Positions 1 to 7,089 of a DNA stretch of 14,019 nt are shown piece after piece (positions within the stretch are counted from its first letter, which is position 1; each line of letters starts with the position of its first letter). The translations under genes and the position numbers were made by a program. The DNA is from HXMU1420-2 sp040830545 (GTDB lineage: Bacteria > Pseudomonadota > Alphaproteobacteria > Rhodobacterales > Rhodobacteraceae). The DNA lies in assembly GCA_040830545.1 (NCBI GenBank), contig JBFOMB010000143.1, positions 1 through 14,019 of the forward strand. Reading direction: 5' to 3'. The notes beneath the pieces were generated by a model. The model searched no databases and was not told the DNA's origin. It saw only the letters and a program-made list of their open reading frames with translations.

Positions 1-519
1 ACCTTCGTTGCCAACCTTCTGCATCGCGTCAGCGATCTGGCGGCCGATTTCTTCTTCGCCGTTGGCGGAGATGGTGCCGACCTGTGCGACTTCGTCGGAG
101 TCTTTGACTTCGCGAGCCGAGGCAACGATGGCTTCGACAACCTTGGAGGTCGCAACGTCAACGCCGCGCTTCAGGTCCATCGGGTTCATGCCAGCAGCAA
201 CCGACTTCATGCCTTCTTTGACGATGGCCTGAGCCAGAACGGTCGCAGTGGTGGTGCCGTCGCCGGCTTCGTCGTTGGTGCGGGAAGCAACTTCCTTCAC
301 CATCTGTGCGCCCATGTTCTCGAACTTGTCTTCCAGTTCGATTTCCTTGGCAACGGTCACGCCGTCCTTGGTGATGCGCGGTGCGCCAAAGGATTTGTCG
401 ATGACAACGTTACGGCCTTTAGGGCCCAGGGTGACTTTCACCGCATCGGCGAGGATGTTAACGCCGCGCAGCATCTGGTCGCGGGCGGAGGTGTCGAATT
501 TGACGTCCTTAGCAGCCAT
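1..519 (-). CDS. groEL: 60 kDa chaperonin GroEL, N-terminal 173 residues (cut by the left edge)
   Basis: GroEL is the ATP-driven double-ring chaperonin that folds cytosolic proteins together with GroES. The visible part begins MAAKDVKF and carries the expected N-terminal equatorial segments: LGPKGRNVVID near residues 31-41, the ATP-binding stretch DGTTTATVLA near 86-95, and the intermediate-domain beginning NPMDLKRG further on. The reading frame stays open to base 1, so the gene continues outside the window. The start is supported by a GGAGA ribosome binding site about 7 bases upstream. It lies 65 bases downstream of the groES stop, with no promoter or terminator visible in the gap, so the two form one groESL operon under the CIRCE-controlled promoter. 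Identification is near certain. Whether the genome holds further groEL copies cannot be judged here. Confidence 0.98.
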   Translation of the reverse strand, partial: MAAKDVKFDTSARDQMLRGVNILADAVKVTLGPKGRNVVIDKSFGAPRITKDGVTVAKEIELEDKFENMGAQMVKEVASRTNDEAGDGTTTATVLAQAIVKEGMKSVAAGMNPMDLKRGVDVATSKVVEAIVASAREVKDSDEVAQVGTISANGEEEIGRQIADAMQKVGNEG

Positions 520-584
520 TGGTGTTCTCCATTAGAGTTGTGTTTGCGTAAGGCGCGAGTTCAGAACGCGCCGGTCCCGGGTGA

Positions 585-872
585 TCAGGCGATGATGCCC
601 AGGATGTCGCTTTCTTTCATGATCAGCAGCTCTTCACCCTCGATGGTGATTTCGGTGCCGGACCACTTGCCGAACAGGACCTTGTCGCCTGCGGACACGG
701 CCATCTCGATCAGCTCGCCGCTGTCCTTGCGCGCGCCTGCGCCAACGGAAACGACTTCGCCTTCAGCAGGCTTTTCTTTTGCGCTGTCCGGAATGATCAG
801 ACCGCCAGCGGTTTTTTCGTCGCTTTCCACGCGGCGCACCAGCACCCGGTCATGAAGTGGTGTGAATGCCAT
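585..872 (-). CDS. groES: 10 kDa co-chaperonin GroES
   Basis: The 95-residue GroES heptamer subunit caps the GroEL ring. The protein begins MAFTPLHDRVLVRR and has the mobile loop near residues 16-35 with the hydrophobic Leu-Ile-Ile tripeptide (25-27) that contacts GroEL. The C-terminal half carries GDKVLFGKWSG and the ending KESDILGIIA, both typical of the family. The length is normal. The frame is open further upstream to 941, but that extension would be translated from the CIRCE operator region. The ATG at 872 has an AGGAG-type ribosome binding site and gives the standard N-terminus. It is the first gene of the groESL operon, 59 bases from the operator. Confidence 0.98.
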   Translation of the reverse strand: MAFTPLHDRVLVRRVESDEKTAGGLIIPDSAKEKPAEGEVVSVGAGARKDSGELIEMAVSAGDKVLFGKWSGTEITIEGEELLIMKESDILGIIA

Positions 873-930
873 CTTTGCAGCTCCTTGAGGCTCAAAGTTA
901 CTCCCTAACAACCGCCTTGGCGGGCGGTCA

Positions 931-957
931 TTATCACTCACCCATAGTGAGTGCTAA
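931..957 (-). promoter_or_regulatory. CIRCE operator (HrcA binding site) of groESL
   Basis: This is a 9-9-9 inverted repeat. The right arm on the plus strand (949-957) is the perfect CIRCE half GAGTGCTAA. The left arm (931-939) is TTATCACTC, one mismatch from TTAGCACTC. The spacer is exactly 9 bases. It sits between the predicted promoter and groES, overlapping the expected transcription start and 5' leader, which is where HrcA represses heat-shock operons. From family knowledge, an hrcA gene would be expected elsewhere in the genome. Confidence 0.95.
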
Positions 958-964
958 CGGCGCG

Positions 965-993
965 GAGATAGGCAAAGGTGAAGGCTGTGTCAA
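965..993 (-). promoter_or_regulatory. Sigma70-type promoter of groESL
   Basis: On the minus strand, a perfect -35 box TTGACA (988-993) is followed by a 17-base spacer and the -10 box TATCTC (965-970). The implied start point is near 958, immediately next to the CIRCE operator. This is the strongest promoter match in the window and fits an HrcA-repressed housekeeping promoter. No separate sigma32-type consensus was recognised. Confidence 0.85.
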
Positions 994-1120
994 CGGGAAG
1001 GCGGAAAACAATTTGTCCCCGGTTTTGACCCGGAAGGACCAATGGACGTCAGGCGGGGCTATCAGTCTGACGGAAGCGCCGCAACCGGGAAAGCCATTTG
1101 CCGAGCGATCGGGGCGAGAA

Positions 1121-1141
1121 GCCCCGGATCAGGTCCGGGGC
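1121..1141. repeat. GC-rich palindromic repeat of alphaproteobacterial type
   Basis: Perfect 8-base arms GCCCCGGA (1121-1128) and TCCGGGGC (1134-1141) flank a 5-base loop TCAGG. It resembles the short dispersed palindromes around CCCCGGAT..GTCCGGGG that are common in intergenic DNA of many alphaproteobacteria (recalled, not searched). The stop codon of the neighbouring membrane protein lies in the loop (1129-1131). A weaker competing hairpin can form from GGGGC (1111-1115) and GCCCC (1121-1125). As RNA it could act as a 3' stabiliser or a poor terminator, but no T-run follows. Only one copy is present in the window. Confidence 0.6.
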
Positions 1142-1533
1142 TGCGGTGGCGTGTGCCTGCCCCCGTGTTGCTCTGGCCAAAATGCTGTGGCCATACATGC
1201 CAGCCCAAGCGCGCCACGGCTGTGTGCAGACAGGGACGATTCGCCGCTGAACGACAACAGGCGCAGCAGGTCGAGCGGGCCAATGGGGGTACGGATGACT
1301 ATCTGTGCGGGGATGTCGAACAGGGTCATATAGTAGAGGTAATAGACCTGCGGTGAGAGCCAATCGAACAGCCATATGGCTGCAACGGCAGTCCCCAAGC
1401 GGATTGGCCAGACCTGCCCGCGCGTTAGCCGCCGAACGGCCCAGAGCGTCAGAACCGCCAGACCAAGCGAAAGCGCGGCAAGGCCAACCTGACCCGCCGC
1501 GCTAAGCGTATGAAACGAATCGCCGCGATACAT
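1129..1533 (-). CDS. Small membrane protein of unknown function
   Basis: This 134-residue protein is not assigned to a named family. It begins MYRGDSFHTL. One clear membrane helix runs about residues 12-34. A second hydrophobic stretch, about 45-68, contains WLFDWLSPQVYYLYY. An amphipathic segment with PIGPLDLLRLLSF follows near 84-95, and a weak third hydrophobic stretch lies near 108-118. The tail (about 119-134) is hydrophilic, rich in Pro, His and Arg, and ends inside a palindromic repeat, so the original C-terminus may have been altered. The start lies 18 bases downstream of the DM13 gene stop, so the two are probably cotranscribed. The ribosome binding site is weak (AAGG about 14 bases upstream). 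The open frame, hydrophobic pattern and operon position support a real gene. The function is unknown. Confidence 0.6.
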   Translation of the reverse strand: MYRGDSFHTLSAAGQVGLAALSLGLAVLTLWAVRRLTRGQVWPIRLGTAVAAIWLFDWLSPQVYYLYYMTLFDIPAQIVIRTPIGPLDLLRLLSFSGESSLSAHSRGALGLACMATAFWPEQHGGRHTPPQPRT

Positions 1534-1551
1534 GTCGCGCGACTTTAGCCT

Positions 1552-1941
1552 TTACTTGAGGGCGGCCACACCCAGGGGCACGGCAAACTTGCGGCACCAG
1601 ATGAACACGTCGCTGAACTGAGACGCGTTGATGCCCGCGGGTACCTTGTACACCTGCTCGCCCGAGTTTGATTTCAGCACTTCGAAATCGGTCCCGTCGA
1701 CGAACTTGCCGCCATTACCGAAACCAACGCGAGGATCCGGCGCGCCGTCAAAAGAGAAGTCGCCATGCAGGACAATCACGTATCCGCCATCGCGTTCTTC
1801 GACTGTCACGCCGCCGGTGGTGATATGGTTGCTGAGGCCCTTGAAGGTTCCGGTGCCAGCCATCGCGGGCAGAGCCGCCAGGGACAAAGCTGCGGCGGTC
1901 AAAATGCTGCGCAGCGCGGCGGGTTTGTGCAATGCGATCAT
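1552..1941 (-). CDS. Exported DM13-domain protein
   Basis: This is a 129-residue exported protein. Residues 1-28 form a signal peptide (hydrophobic core about 11-26, likely cleavage after AMA). The rest is a single DM13 domain, recognisable from GDFSFDGAPDPRVGFG near 60-75 and the closing motif VFIWCRKFAVPLGVAAL near 112-128, with its conserved cysteine at 116. DM13 domains are thought from family knowledge to bind a redox or haem-like cofactor through that cysteine, but the biochemical role of bacterial single-domain forms is not settled. The ATG has a GGAG site about 9 bases upstream. The gene lies between a DUF2807 gene and a small membrane protein gene, all on the minus strand, suggesting a periplasmic or envelope role. 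Confidence 0.85.
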   Translation of the reverse strand: MIALHKPAALRSILTAAALSLAALPAMAGTGTFKGLSNHITTGGVTVEERDGGYVIVLHGDFSFDGAPDPRVGFGNGGKFVDGTDFEVLKSNSGEQVYKVPAGINASQFSDVFIWCRKFAVPLGVAALK

Positions 1942-1975
1942 GGTGAGATACTCCAGAAATCTTTCGTGTAGTGGG

Positions 1976-2005
1976 ACTCTAGCCGCAGGTATTCACGACG
2001 CTCAA
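1976..2005 (-). promoter_or_regulatory. Possible promoter of the DM13/membrane protein pair
   Basis: On the minus strand, TTGAGC (2000-2005) and TAGAGT (1976-1981) are separated by 18 bases, about 35 bases upstream of the DM13 start. Each box matches the sigma70 consensus at four of six positions. This is suggestive only. Confidence 0.35.
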
Positions 2006-2055
2006 CACACACCTAATCACGTCCCGGGCACCGGCTGTAACAGTGCTTGCACCCT

Positions 2056-2760
2056 TTATTTACGAAGCTCCGAGCCCACGCCGATGTCCGCATGTGTAAC
2101 CCGCGCCCCGCCTTGCAGATCGACCAGCGCACCCAGGCTCGCGCTGACGTGACGGGCCTCGTCCACTTTCGCCAGCACCTCGGCCCCGAGGCTCGCGCTG
2201 AACTCTCCTGACCCGCATTCCAGCTGGGCTACATCAATGCGCGCGCCTTGCGTCGCTGTCACATCCAGCGCTTCGCACATGCCCGATGCCGTGATGACCG
2301 CGCCACGATGCGCCAACAGGCGCACCTCGGCGGCGTCCAGATTTTCGACATCCAGCCGACCACCCTGTTTGACCACCGCGTTCAGGTCCTTGGTCAGCAT
2401 GCCGGACACAGTTGCGGCTGCCCCGTCATGGAGTTCGATGCCCTTGAGATAGGGCAAGGAAACATGGACGACCTGGGTTTCGCCCCTGGCTGCGGTTTTG
2501 ACTCCGCCCCAGGTCCATTTCGGAGCTTCGCGCTGGATCACCAATGTGCCCGTTTCGTGCCGGATCTCGACGCCATTGTCTTTGCCGGTCTCGGTAATCG
2601 AGTAGACGTCGCCCCCGGTGACGTGGACTTTGACGTTTCCAGTCACCTCTATGCGCGAAAACTGTGTGGCATGGGTGCTGTCAATTGCCTGAGCCATCGC
2701 GGTCGACAGGCTCAGGGCAACTAGACCGGCGACAAAGGTTGGCACAGGACGAAAGGGCAT
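2056..2760 (-). CDS. Exported DUF2807 (GIN-domain) protein
   Basis: The protein has 234 residues. A signal peptide (about 1-24, ending AMAQA) precedes a beta-rich repetitive domain, visible as short repeats of the type 'GAxVxASG', 'GARIDVAQ', 'LGALVDLQGGARV'. This is the pattern of DUF2807, a putative auto-transporter adhesin head-like right-handed beta solenoid. The N-terminal part, near FSRIEVTGNVKVHVTGGDVYSI, is the typical beginning of that domain. The frame extends 19 codons further upstream, but the ATG at 2760 directly precedes a proper signal peptide and has a GGAG site about 8 bases upstream, so it is chosen. It is probably periplasmic or surface exposed. No specific substrate can be inferred. 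It is followed by the DM13 gene after about 115 bases. Confidence 0.85.
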   Translation of the reverse strand: MPFRPVPTFVAGLVALSLSTAMAQAIDSTHATQFSRIEVTGNVKVHVTGGDVYSITETGKDNGVEIRHETGTLVIQREAPKWTWGGVKTAARGETQVVHVSLPYLKGIELHDGAAATVSGMLTKDLNAVVKQGGRLDVENLDAAEVRLLAHRGAVITASGMCEALDVTATQGARIDVAQLECGSGEFSASLGAEVLAKVDEARHVSASLGALVDLQGGARVTHADIGVGSELRK

Positions 2761-2897
2761 GGGTTTGCTCCAAGGTTGCGGGTTCAGATCAGAGGTTTGA
2801 TGTTGTTGAACAGGCATCTAGGTGGAAAACGGAGGCCTTCAACCAGTCCCATGGTCGCCTCGCATCAACTCCGCGCGACCCGCTATGTGACGTTCGC

Positions 2898-3575
2898 TCA
2901 GGTGTCTGGTTCGTCCCAGCTATACGCCCAATGCTCCAGCCCCTTGCTGCCCGCAGCGGTCAGGCCATAGACGCCCTTGTCCACCTTTTCGAACCAGCCA
3001 TAGTGGTTGTCGCGCATCAACCGCGTGGCCTGTGCAACGCCTGTCGCCTTGGCCACAACCGCACCTTTGCACGCACCGTGTTCTGCCAGATGAGCGGCAC
3101 AACGCAGGGCGTCCTGCCGGTAGGCCGTGACAATCCCGTGCCGTGTGGCCCCGCCCGCGTTCGGGTCGCCTTCCAGCCGCTGAAATTCTCGCAACAGGCG
3201 CGTTTGGCGGGCCTTGGATTTGCGTGGCGCGTAAGGTCCCGGATCGCACTGAACCTCCGCCCGGCCATCCGCCCGCACTGTGATCAGGCCAAGCCCCAGC
3301 CGCCGACACATCGCGGTGTTGTCCTTCAACGCCCGCCGCGCGGTCTTCCCAGTCGGGCGCGGTACGGCAATATAGACGTGATCGGTGACCGAAAGGCGCG
3401 CGATGGCCTGATGGTATAGGCTCAGCGAAAACCGCAGTTTCAGTTCCACGATCACCGGCGGCTCGTCTGCGCGGACCGCGACGACATCTGCCGCGCCGAC
3501 CTCTCCCTTTACCTGATACCCCTGCCGCTGCAGCAAGGCCTTCACCGGTGGATAGAGATCCTGTTCACGTGTCAT
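2898..3575 (-). CDS. DUF2161 family protein with PD-(D/E)XK nuclease-like fold
   Basis: The 225-residue protein matches the DUF2161 family, annotated as putative PD-(D/E)XK-type phosphodiesterase. The core is visible near the N-terminus: Glu25 in GEVG, Asp30 in AADVVAV, then the E-x-K motif in VIVELK (Glu44, Lys46), followed by a helix with YHQAIARL. The rest of the fold includes VYIAVPRP near 67-73. The C-terminal part, about 145-220, looks like a winged helix (ALRCAAHLAEHG ... GWFEKVDKGVYGLTAAG), so a DNA-binding domain follows the nuclease-like domain. It is probably cytoplasmic. The substrate is unknown, and no methylase or toxin partner is adjacent. It is transcribed divergently from the TraB/GumN gene across about 120 bases. 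Confidence 0.85.
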   Translation of the reverse strand: MTREQDLYPPVKALLQRQGYQVKGEVGAADVVAVRADEPPVIVELKLRFSLSLYHQAIARLSVTDHVYIAVPRPTGKTARRALKDNTAMCRRLGLGLITVRADGRAEVQCDPGPYAPRKSKARQTRLLREFQRLEGDPNAGGATRHGIVTAYRQDALRCAAHLAEHGACKGAVVAKATGVAQATRLMRDNHYGWFEKVDKGVYGLTAAGSKGLEHWAYSWDEPDT

Positions 3576-3698
3576 ATCCGCAGGCTATCCGCCCCACTGA
3601 CAAACACAACTGCGTGGCTGACCCTGCTTCCCGCTTGTGGCCACCATGTCGCGCGGCGTAGCCTGAAGGAACCCGTAACCTCCAACAGGTCCCGTTTC

Positions 3699-4685
3699 AT
3701 GCTGCGACTGGTGCTTCCTCTGCTTCTGTCCCTGTTGGCCGTGACGGCTGATGCGCGGTGTCGCAGTACGGATTACCGCGACCATCTGAGTGACGCCCAA
3801 CGCGCGCAGTTTGAACGCACTGTCGCCAGCATCCCCTTTGCCACCGGCAATCACTGGATCGCGACCAAGGGCAACCGCCGTTTGCACTTGATTGGAACGA
3901 TGCACACCGGCGACCGACGGATGGGTCCGATTATGAGGCGACTGCGGCCCGTGATTGCCAATGCAGATGCCGTGCTGCTGGAGATCACAGCCCATCAGGC
4001 GCAACAGTCCTTTGACGATTTCGAATTGTTCCGCAAATACATGCTGCTGCCGAGGGGGCAGTCCCTGAGCAAGATGATGTCGCCCGCCTCTTGGGCCGCG
4101 CTATCCCGCCATCTGGGGCGCCAAGGCATGGACCCCCGAGCGCTGGACCGGTTGCAGCCCTGGTATGCATCGGAACTGTTGGATCAGTCGTCCTGCGTGT
4201 CCATCCGCCCACAAATCCGCAGCCGGGGGCTGGACGACCGGATCGAACAGATCGCCCGTCGCAGCCGTGTGCCGATTGGATCGCTGGAAACTGTCGGCCA
4301 AAGCCTCGACTCGCTGCTGGCCATGCCCAAACGGGACCACGTACGCCTGATGGAGTTGGAACTGGCCCGGCAGCAATCCGGCAACGAACTCTATAACGCG
4401 CTGGATGATGCCTATTTCGAAGAGGCGATTGGTGACATCCTCGTCATGTCGCGCTGGTCGCTTTACACCGACTACAACGCCTCGCGTGGGGAACTGGACC
4501 GGCTTTACAACAATCTGACCCAAGCGCTGCTGAACCGGCGCAACCGGAACTGGATGCCGGTGATCCTGCGCACGCAGGGCAACAACATTGTCGTTGCAGT
4601 GGGCGCGGCCCACCTGCCCGGACGCGAAGGGTTGCTGAACCTGCTTAAGAAACGCGGATACAGCCTGCAACGCGCGCAGTTCTGA
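3699..4685 (+). CDS. Exported TraB/GumN family protein
   Basis: The 328-residue protein has a signal peptide (about 1-19, ending TADAR) and the TraB/GumN (TIKI-like) fold. The first signature GTMHTGD (66-72) follows a beta strand RLHLI. A middle 'LLEIT' strand lies near 93-97. The closing signature GAAHLPGREGLLNLLKKRGY (302-321) sits close to the C-terminus. The His and acidic residues of these motifs are the proposed metal or catalytic residues of this superfamily. Bacterial members are usually secreted or lipoprotein-like, with largely untested protease function. Here Cys21 follows Ala-Arg and does not form a clean lipobox. The ATG lies downstream of an AGG-containing stretch, giving a weak ribosome binding site. 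The downstream ppaC gene has its own promoter, so the two are not an obligate operon. Confidence 0.88.
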   Translation: MLRLVLPLLLSLLAVTADARCRSTDYRDHLSDAQRAQFERTVASIPFATGNHWIATKGNRRLHLIGTMHTGDRRMGPIMRRLRPVIANADAVLLEITAHQAQQSFDDFELFRKYMLLPRGQSLSKMMSPASWAALSRHLGRQGMDPRALDRLQPWYASELLDQSSCVSIRPQIRSRGLDDRIEQIARRSRVPIGSLETVGQSLDSLLAMPKRDHVRLMELELARQQSGNELYNALDDAYFEEAIGDILVMSRWSLYTDYNASRGELDRLYNNLTQALLNRRNRNWMPVILRTQGNNIVVAVGAAHLPGREGLLNLLKKRGYSLQRAQF

Positions 4686-4732
4686 TCCCATAAGGACATG
4701 CGCATCGGGCCATGCGTCGCAGGCCCGCCCCC

Positions 4733-4761
4733 GTGACAATGGCGGTGCACGCTCCTATAAG
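4733..4761 (+). promoter_or_regulatory. Sigma70-type promoter of ppaC
   Basis: The boxes GTGACA (4733-4738) and TATAAG (4756-4761) are separated by exactly 17 bases. Each differs from consensus at one position. The implied start near 4768 gives a leader of about 28 bases before the ATG at 4796. No operator-like dyad is visible, in keeping with a constitutive housekeeping gene. Confidence 0.75.
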
Positions 4762-4795
4762 GCGCGCAAAATCTCCCCCAAAAGGACTGACCGCC

Positions 4796-5716
4796 ATGAC
4801 GACGCAAGTTTTCGGCCACAAATCGCCTGATACAGACACCACCGGTTCGGCCATTCTGTGGGCCTGGTACATGAACGAAGTGAAGGGCGACGCCGCAGAA
4901 GCCAAGCTGCTGGGCGAACCCAACACCGAAGCCGCCTTCATGCTGCAGCGCTGGGACCTGCCCAAGCCTGCGATCATCGAAGACGTGGCAGATGACACGC
5001 CGGTTGTGATAGTGGACACCAACAACCCCGCAGAACTGCCTGCCAACATCAACAATGCCGACGTCCGCGCGATCATCGACCATCACAAACTGGTTGGCGG
5101 TCTGGAAACCAAGGGTCCGATTGACATCACCGTGCGCCCGCTGGCCTGCACCGCGACCATCATGATCGACCTGATGGGCGATGATGCAGCGAAGATGCCG
5201 GACTGGGCCAAAGGTGCTGCGCTGACCTGCATCCTGTCGGACACGATGGAATTCCGCTCGCCAACCACCACGGACCACGACCGCGCCACAGCGGAAAAGC
5301 TGGCCGCTGATCTGGGTGTGGACATCCCATCCTACGCCGCCGAGATGTTTGCGGCGAAGTCCGACGTGTCATCCTTCTCGGACGCGGAACTGCTGCGGAT
5401 GGACAGCAAGGAATACGAGGTCGACGGCACCAAGTTCCGCGTTTCGGTCCTCGAAACCACCTCGCCCGCCGTTGTGCTGGACCGCAAGGCCTCGCTGGTG
5501 GACAGCATGGTTTCGGTTGCATCCGAAGATGGCGTTGATCAGGTGCTGCTGTTTGTCATCGACATCCTGAACGAAGAGGCCACGCTGCTGGTCCCGAACG
5601 ATCTGGTCAAAGGCGTTGCGGAAAAGAGCTTTGGCGCGTCCGTGGGCGGCGACACCGTTGTCCTGCCCGGCATCCTGAGCCGCAAGAAGCAGATCATTCC
5701 GAACCTGAAGGTCTGA
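4796..5716 (+). CDS. ppaC: Manganese-dependent inorganic pyrophosphatase (family II)
   Basis: This enzyme hydrolyses pyrophosphate to two phosphates in the cytosol and pulls biosynthetic reactions forward. The 306-residue length fits the family. The N-terminal DHH domain shows the metal ligands in order: His8, Asp12 and Asp14 in FGHKSPDTD, Asp74 in VIVDTN, the DHH motif at 95-97 (IIDHHKLVGG), and Asp149 in LSDT. The C-terminal DHHA2 domain ends with the substrate-binding signature SRKKQIIP near 296-303. The frame is open further upstream, but the ATG at 4796 gives the family N-terminus and has an AGGA site about 9 bases upstream. A clear promoter precedes the gene and an intrinsic terminator follows it, so it is a single-gene unit. 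Family II enzymes are mainly known from Firmicutes but also occur in roseobacters. Confidence 0.96.
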   Translation: MTTQVFGHKSPDTDTTGSAILWAWYMNEVKGDAAEAKLLGEPNTEAAFMLQRWDLPKPAIIEDVADDTPVVIVDTNNPAELPANINNADVRAIIDHHKLVGGLETKGPIDITVRPLACTATIMIDLMGDDAAKMPDWAKGAALTCILSDTMEFRSPTTTDHDRATAEKLAADLGVDIPSYAAEMFAAKSDVSSFSDAELLRMDSKEYEVDGTKFRVSVLETTSPAVVLDRKASLVDSMVSVASEDGVDQVLLFVIDILNEEATLLVPNDLVKGVAEKSFGASVGGDTVVLPGILSRKKQIIPNLKV

Positions 5717-5739
5717 GTTTCAGGTCTTTGAATTGCTGA

Positions 5740-5774
5740 AACGGCCCGCCGGATGTCTGGCGGGCCGTTTTTTT
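5740..5774 (+). terminator. Intrinsic terminator of ppaC
   Basis: Perfect 11-base arms AACGGCCCGCC (5740-5750) and GGCGGGCCGTT (5759-5769) enclose an 8-base loop and run into seven consecutive T (5768-5774). It begins 24 bases after the ppaC stop. On the opposite strand it lies about 36 bases beyond the stop of the racemase-family gene, but its A-run there is short, so bidirectional use is only possible. Confidence 0.93.
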
Positions 5775-5809
5775 GACTGAGTGGTTTTCGGTGGCAAGGC
5801 GTTTCCGAT

Positions 5810-6859
5810 TTACCCCGCCCAGATATCCCCAACCGTGAACCCGGTCTGAAACGGGTCAGTCGGGTCCAACAGGTATTGGCTCATCCCCGAAATCCAGCCG
5901 CGCCCGGACAGGCTGGGCACAATGGCGTCATAGGGTCCAACCCTGGTCACGTCTTCGATCCGGCCCGTGAACGTCGTGCGCAACGGTCCGGCGTTCACAT
6001 AGTCCTGCCCCGGTTTCAAAAGCCCCTTGGCATGCAGCACGGCCATTTTTGCACAGGTACCCGTGCCACAAGGGGATCGATCCAACGCGCCAGTGACCCC
6101 ACCTGGCGTGAAGTCGCCGCTTGAAACTGTCACGGTGCTGATCCCGTCGTGGCCGGGTTGATCCGGCGGGGCCGTCAGTTGCGAAATCGTGGGGCCCGTA
6201 AATTCGGGGTTTTCGGGATGTGTGACCGGGAATTGTTCTGCACTCGCCTCCCGGATCGCTTCGCAGGCGCGCACAATGGCGGCCCCCTGATCCGCCGTGA
6301 GCGATAGTCCGAACTGCGCGGCATCCGCGATCACAAAGAACATGCCACCCCAGGCGATGTCCGCTGTGATTTTGCCGTATCCCGGTACGTCCAGCTCGAT
6401 ATCCAGATGCATCGCAAAGGCCGGGACGTTCAGGAATTTCACCCGCTCGACCTTGCCATCCTTGCAGGTTGCCTCCACCCGGATCAGCCCCGCAGGCGCT
6501 TCGAGTGTCAGGTGAGTCACCGGTTCCTGCATTGCCACCACACCGGTTTCCAGCAGGGCGGTCACCACACAGATCGTGTTGCTGCCAGACATGGGCGGAT
6601 ACTCGGTCTGTTCCATGATGATGAACCCGGCCTCGGCCTCGGGATGGCAGGGCGGCACGATCGCGTTGCAGCACAGCGCCGGATTTCCGCGCGGTTCCTG
6701 CAGCATCAGTGTGCGGATGTCATCGTGATGCTCCTGCATGTAGAGCATCTTTTCCTTCACCGACGCGCCTTTCAGGTGCGGCACACCGGCGGTGATGACA
6801 CGACCGCCCTCGCCTTCGGCGTGGGCCTCGATGGCAGTGATGACTTTGGTGGCGCGCAT
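5810..6859 (-). CDS. Proline racemase superfamily enzyme, Ser/Cys type; probable trans-3-hydroxy-L-proline dehydratase
   Basis: The 349-residue protein has the proline racemase fold. The first active-site segment reads YPPMSGSNTICV with Ser91 where proline racemases and 4-hydroxyproline 2-epimerases have Cys. The second segment, DRSPCGTGTCAKMAV, keeps Cys264. In this superfamily Cys/Cys pairs racemise or epimerise, whereas a Ser or Thr in the first position with Cys in the second is typical of trans-3-hydroxy-L-proline dehydratase, some of which also epimerise 4-hydroxyproline. The dehydratase makes delta1-pyrroline-2-carboxylate, which a reductase (not in this window) turns into proline. The frame extends upstream to 6952, but the ATG at 6859 has an AAGGA site about 8 bases upstream and starts the fold directly. 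The gene is divergent from an XRE-cupin/GAF/M24 peptidase operon, which supports an imino acid or collagen-peptide role. The family is certain; the exact activity is inferred. Confidence 0.88.
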   Translation of the reverse strand: MRATKVITAIEAHAEGEGGRVITAGVPHLKGASVKEKMLYMQEHHDDIRTLMLQEPRGNPALCCNAIVPPCHPEAEAGFIIMEQTEYPPMSGSNTICVVTALLETGVVAMQEPVTHLTLEAPAGLIRVEATCKDGKVERVKFLNVPAFAMHLDIELDVPGYGKITADIAWGGMFFVIADAAQFGLSLTADQGAAIVRACEAIREASAEQFPVTHPENPEFTGPTISQLTAPPDQPGHDGISTVTVSSGDFTPGGVTGALDRSPCGTGTCAKMAVLHAKGLLKPGQDYVNAGPLRTTFTGRIEDVTRVGPYDAIVPSLSGRGWISGMSQYLLDPTDPFQTGFTVGDIWAG

Positions 6860-6922
6860 CTTCGGGTCCTTCTGAAACAGGCCTGCCCGGCGGCAAGGCC
6901 GCAGACCGGATGGGGTTGGAGA

Positions 6923-6952
6923 TGTATATGCGAGGGAATGGGGTGCGCTCAA
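6923..6952 (-). promoter_or_regulatory. Probable promoter of the racemase-family gene
   Basis: On the minus strand, TTGAGC (6947-6952) and TATACA (6923-6928) are spaced by 18 bases, giving a leader of roughly 55 bases before the ATG at 6859. Each box matches consensus at four of six positions. It lies in the 230-base divergent region shared with the XRE-cupin gene. Confidence 0.45.
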
Positions 6953-7032
6953 CGCCCGCTGTTCGCGGTGCAGATTTTGACATGGAACGCGAAAGGCTGG
7001 TCCACGCGGAAGTAGAACCCTGGCTGAAAAAA

Positions 7033-7070
7033 TTTAGAAGTACTTAAAAACTGTTGACCAAATGCGTCAA
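7033..7070. promoter_or_regulatory. Candidate operator region of the XRE-cupin regulator
   Basis: Two dyads lie side by side in an AT-rich patch just upstream of the regulator gene. The perfect palindrome AAGTACTT (7038-7045) is flanked by TTT (7033-7035) and AAA (7048-7050). TTGAC (7054-7058) and GTCAA (7066-7070) form a second inverted repeat with 7 bases between the arms. The second dyad overlaps a possible -35 box TTGACC (7054-7059). The placement fits autoregulation and control of the divergent racemase-family gene. The binding protein is inferred. Confidence 0.45.
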
Positions 7071-7089
7071 ACGCGGCCATCTTTTACCC

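Noticed and set aside
873..941. A longer GroES with 23 extra N-terminal residues
   Set aside because: The extension would be encoded by the 5' leader and CIRCE operator. The ATG at 872 has a good ribosome binding site and the usual N-terminus.
2664..3419. 251-codon open frame on the plus strand across the DUF2807 start and the DUF2161 gene
   Set aside because: It crosses two minus-strand genes and their intergenic region, and its translation is without domains.
4101..4739. 212-codon open frame on the minus strand opposite the TraB/GumN gene
   Set aside because: The plus-strand frame carries the signal peptide and both family signatures, so the antisense frame is a shadow.
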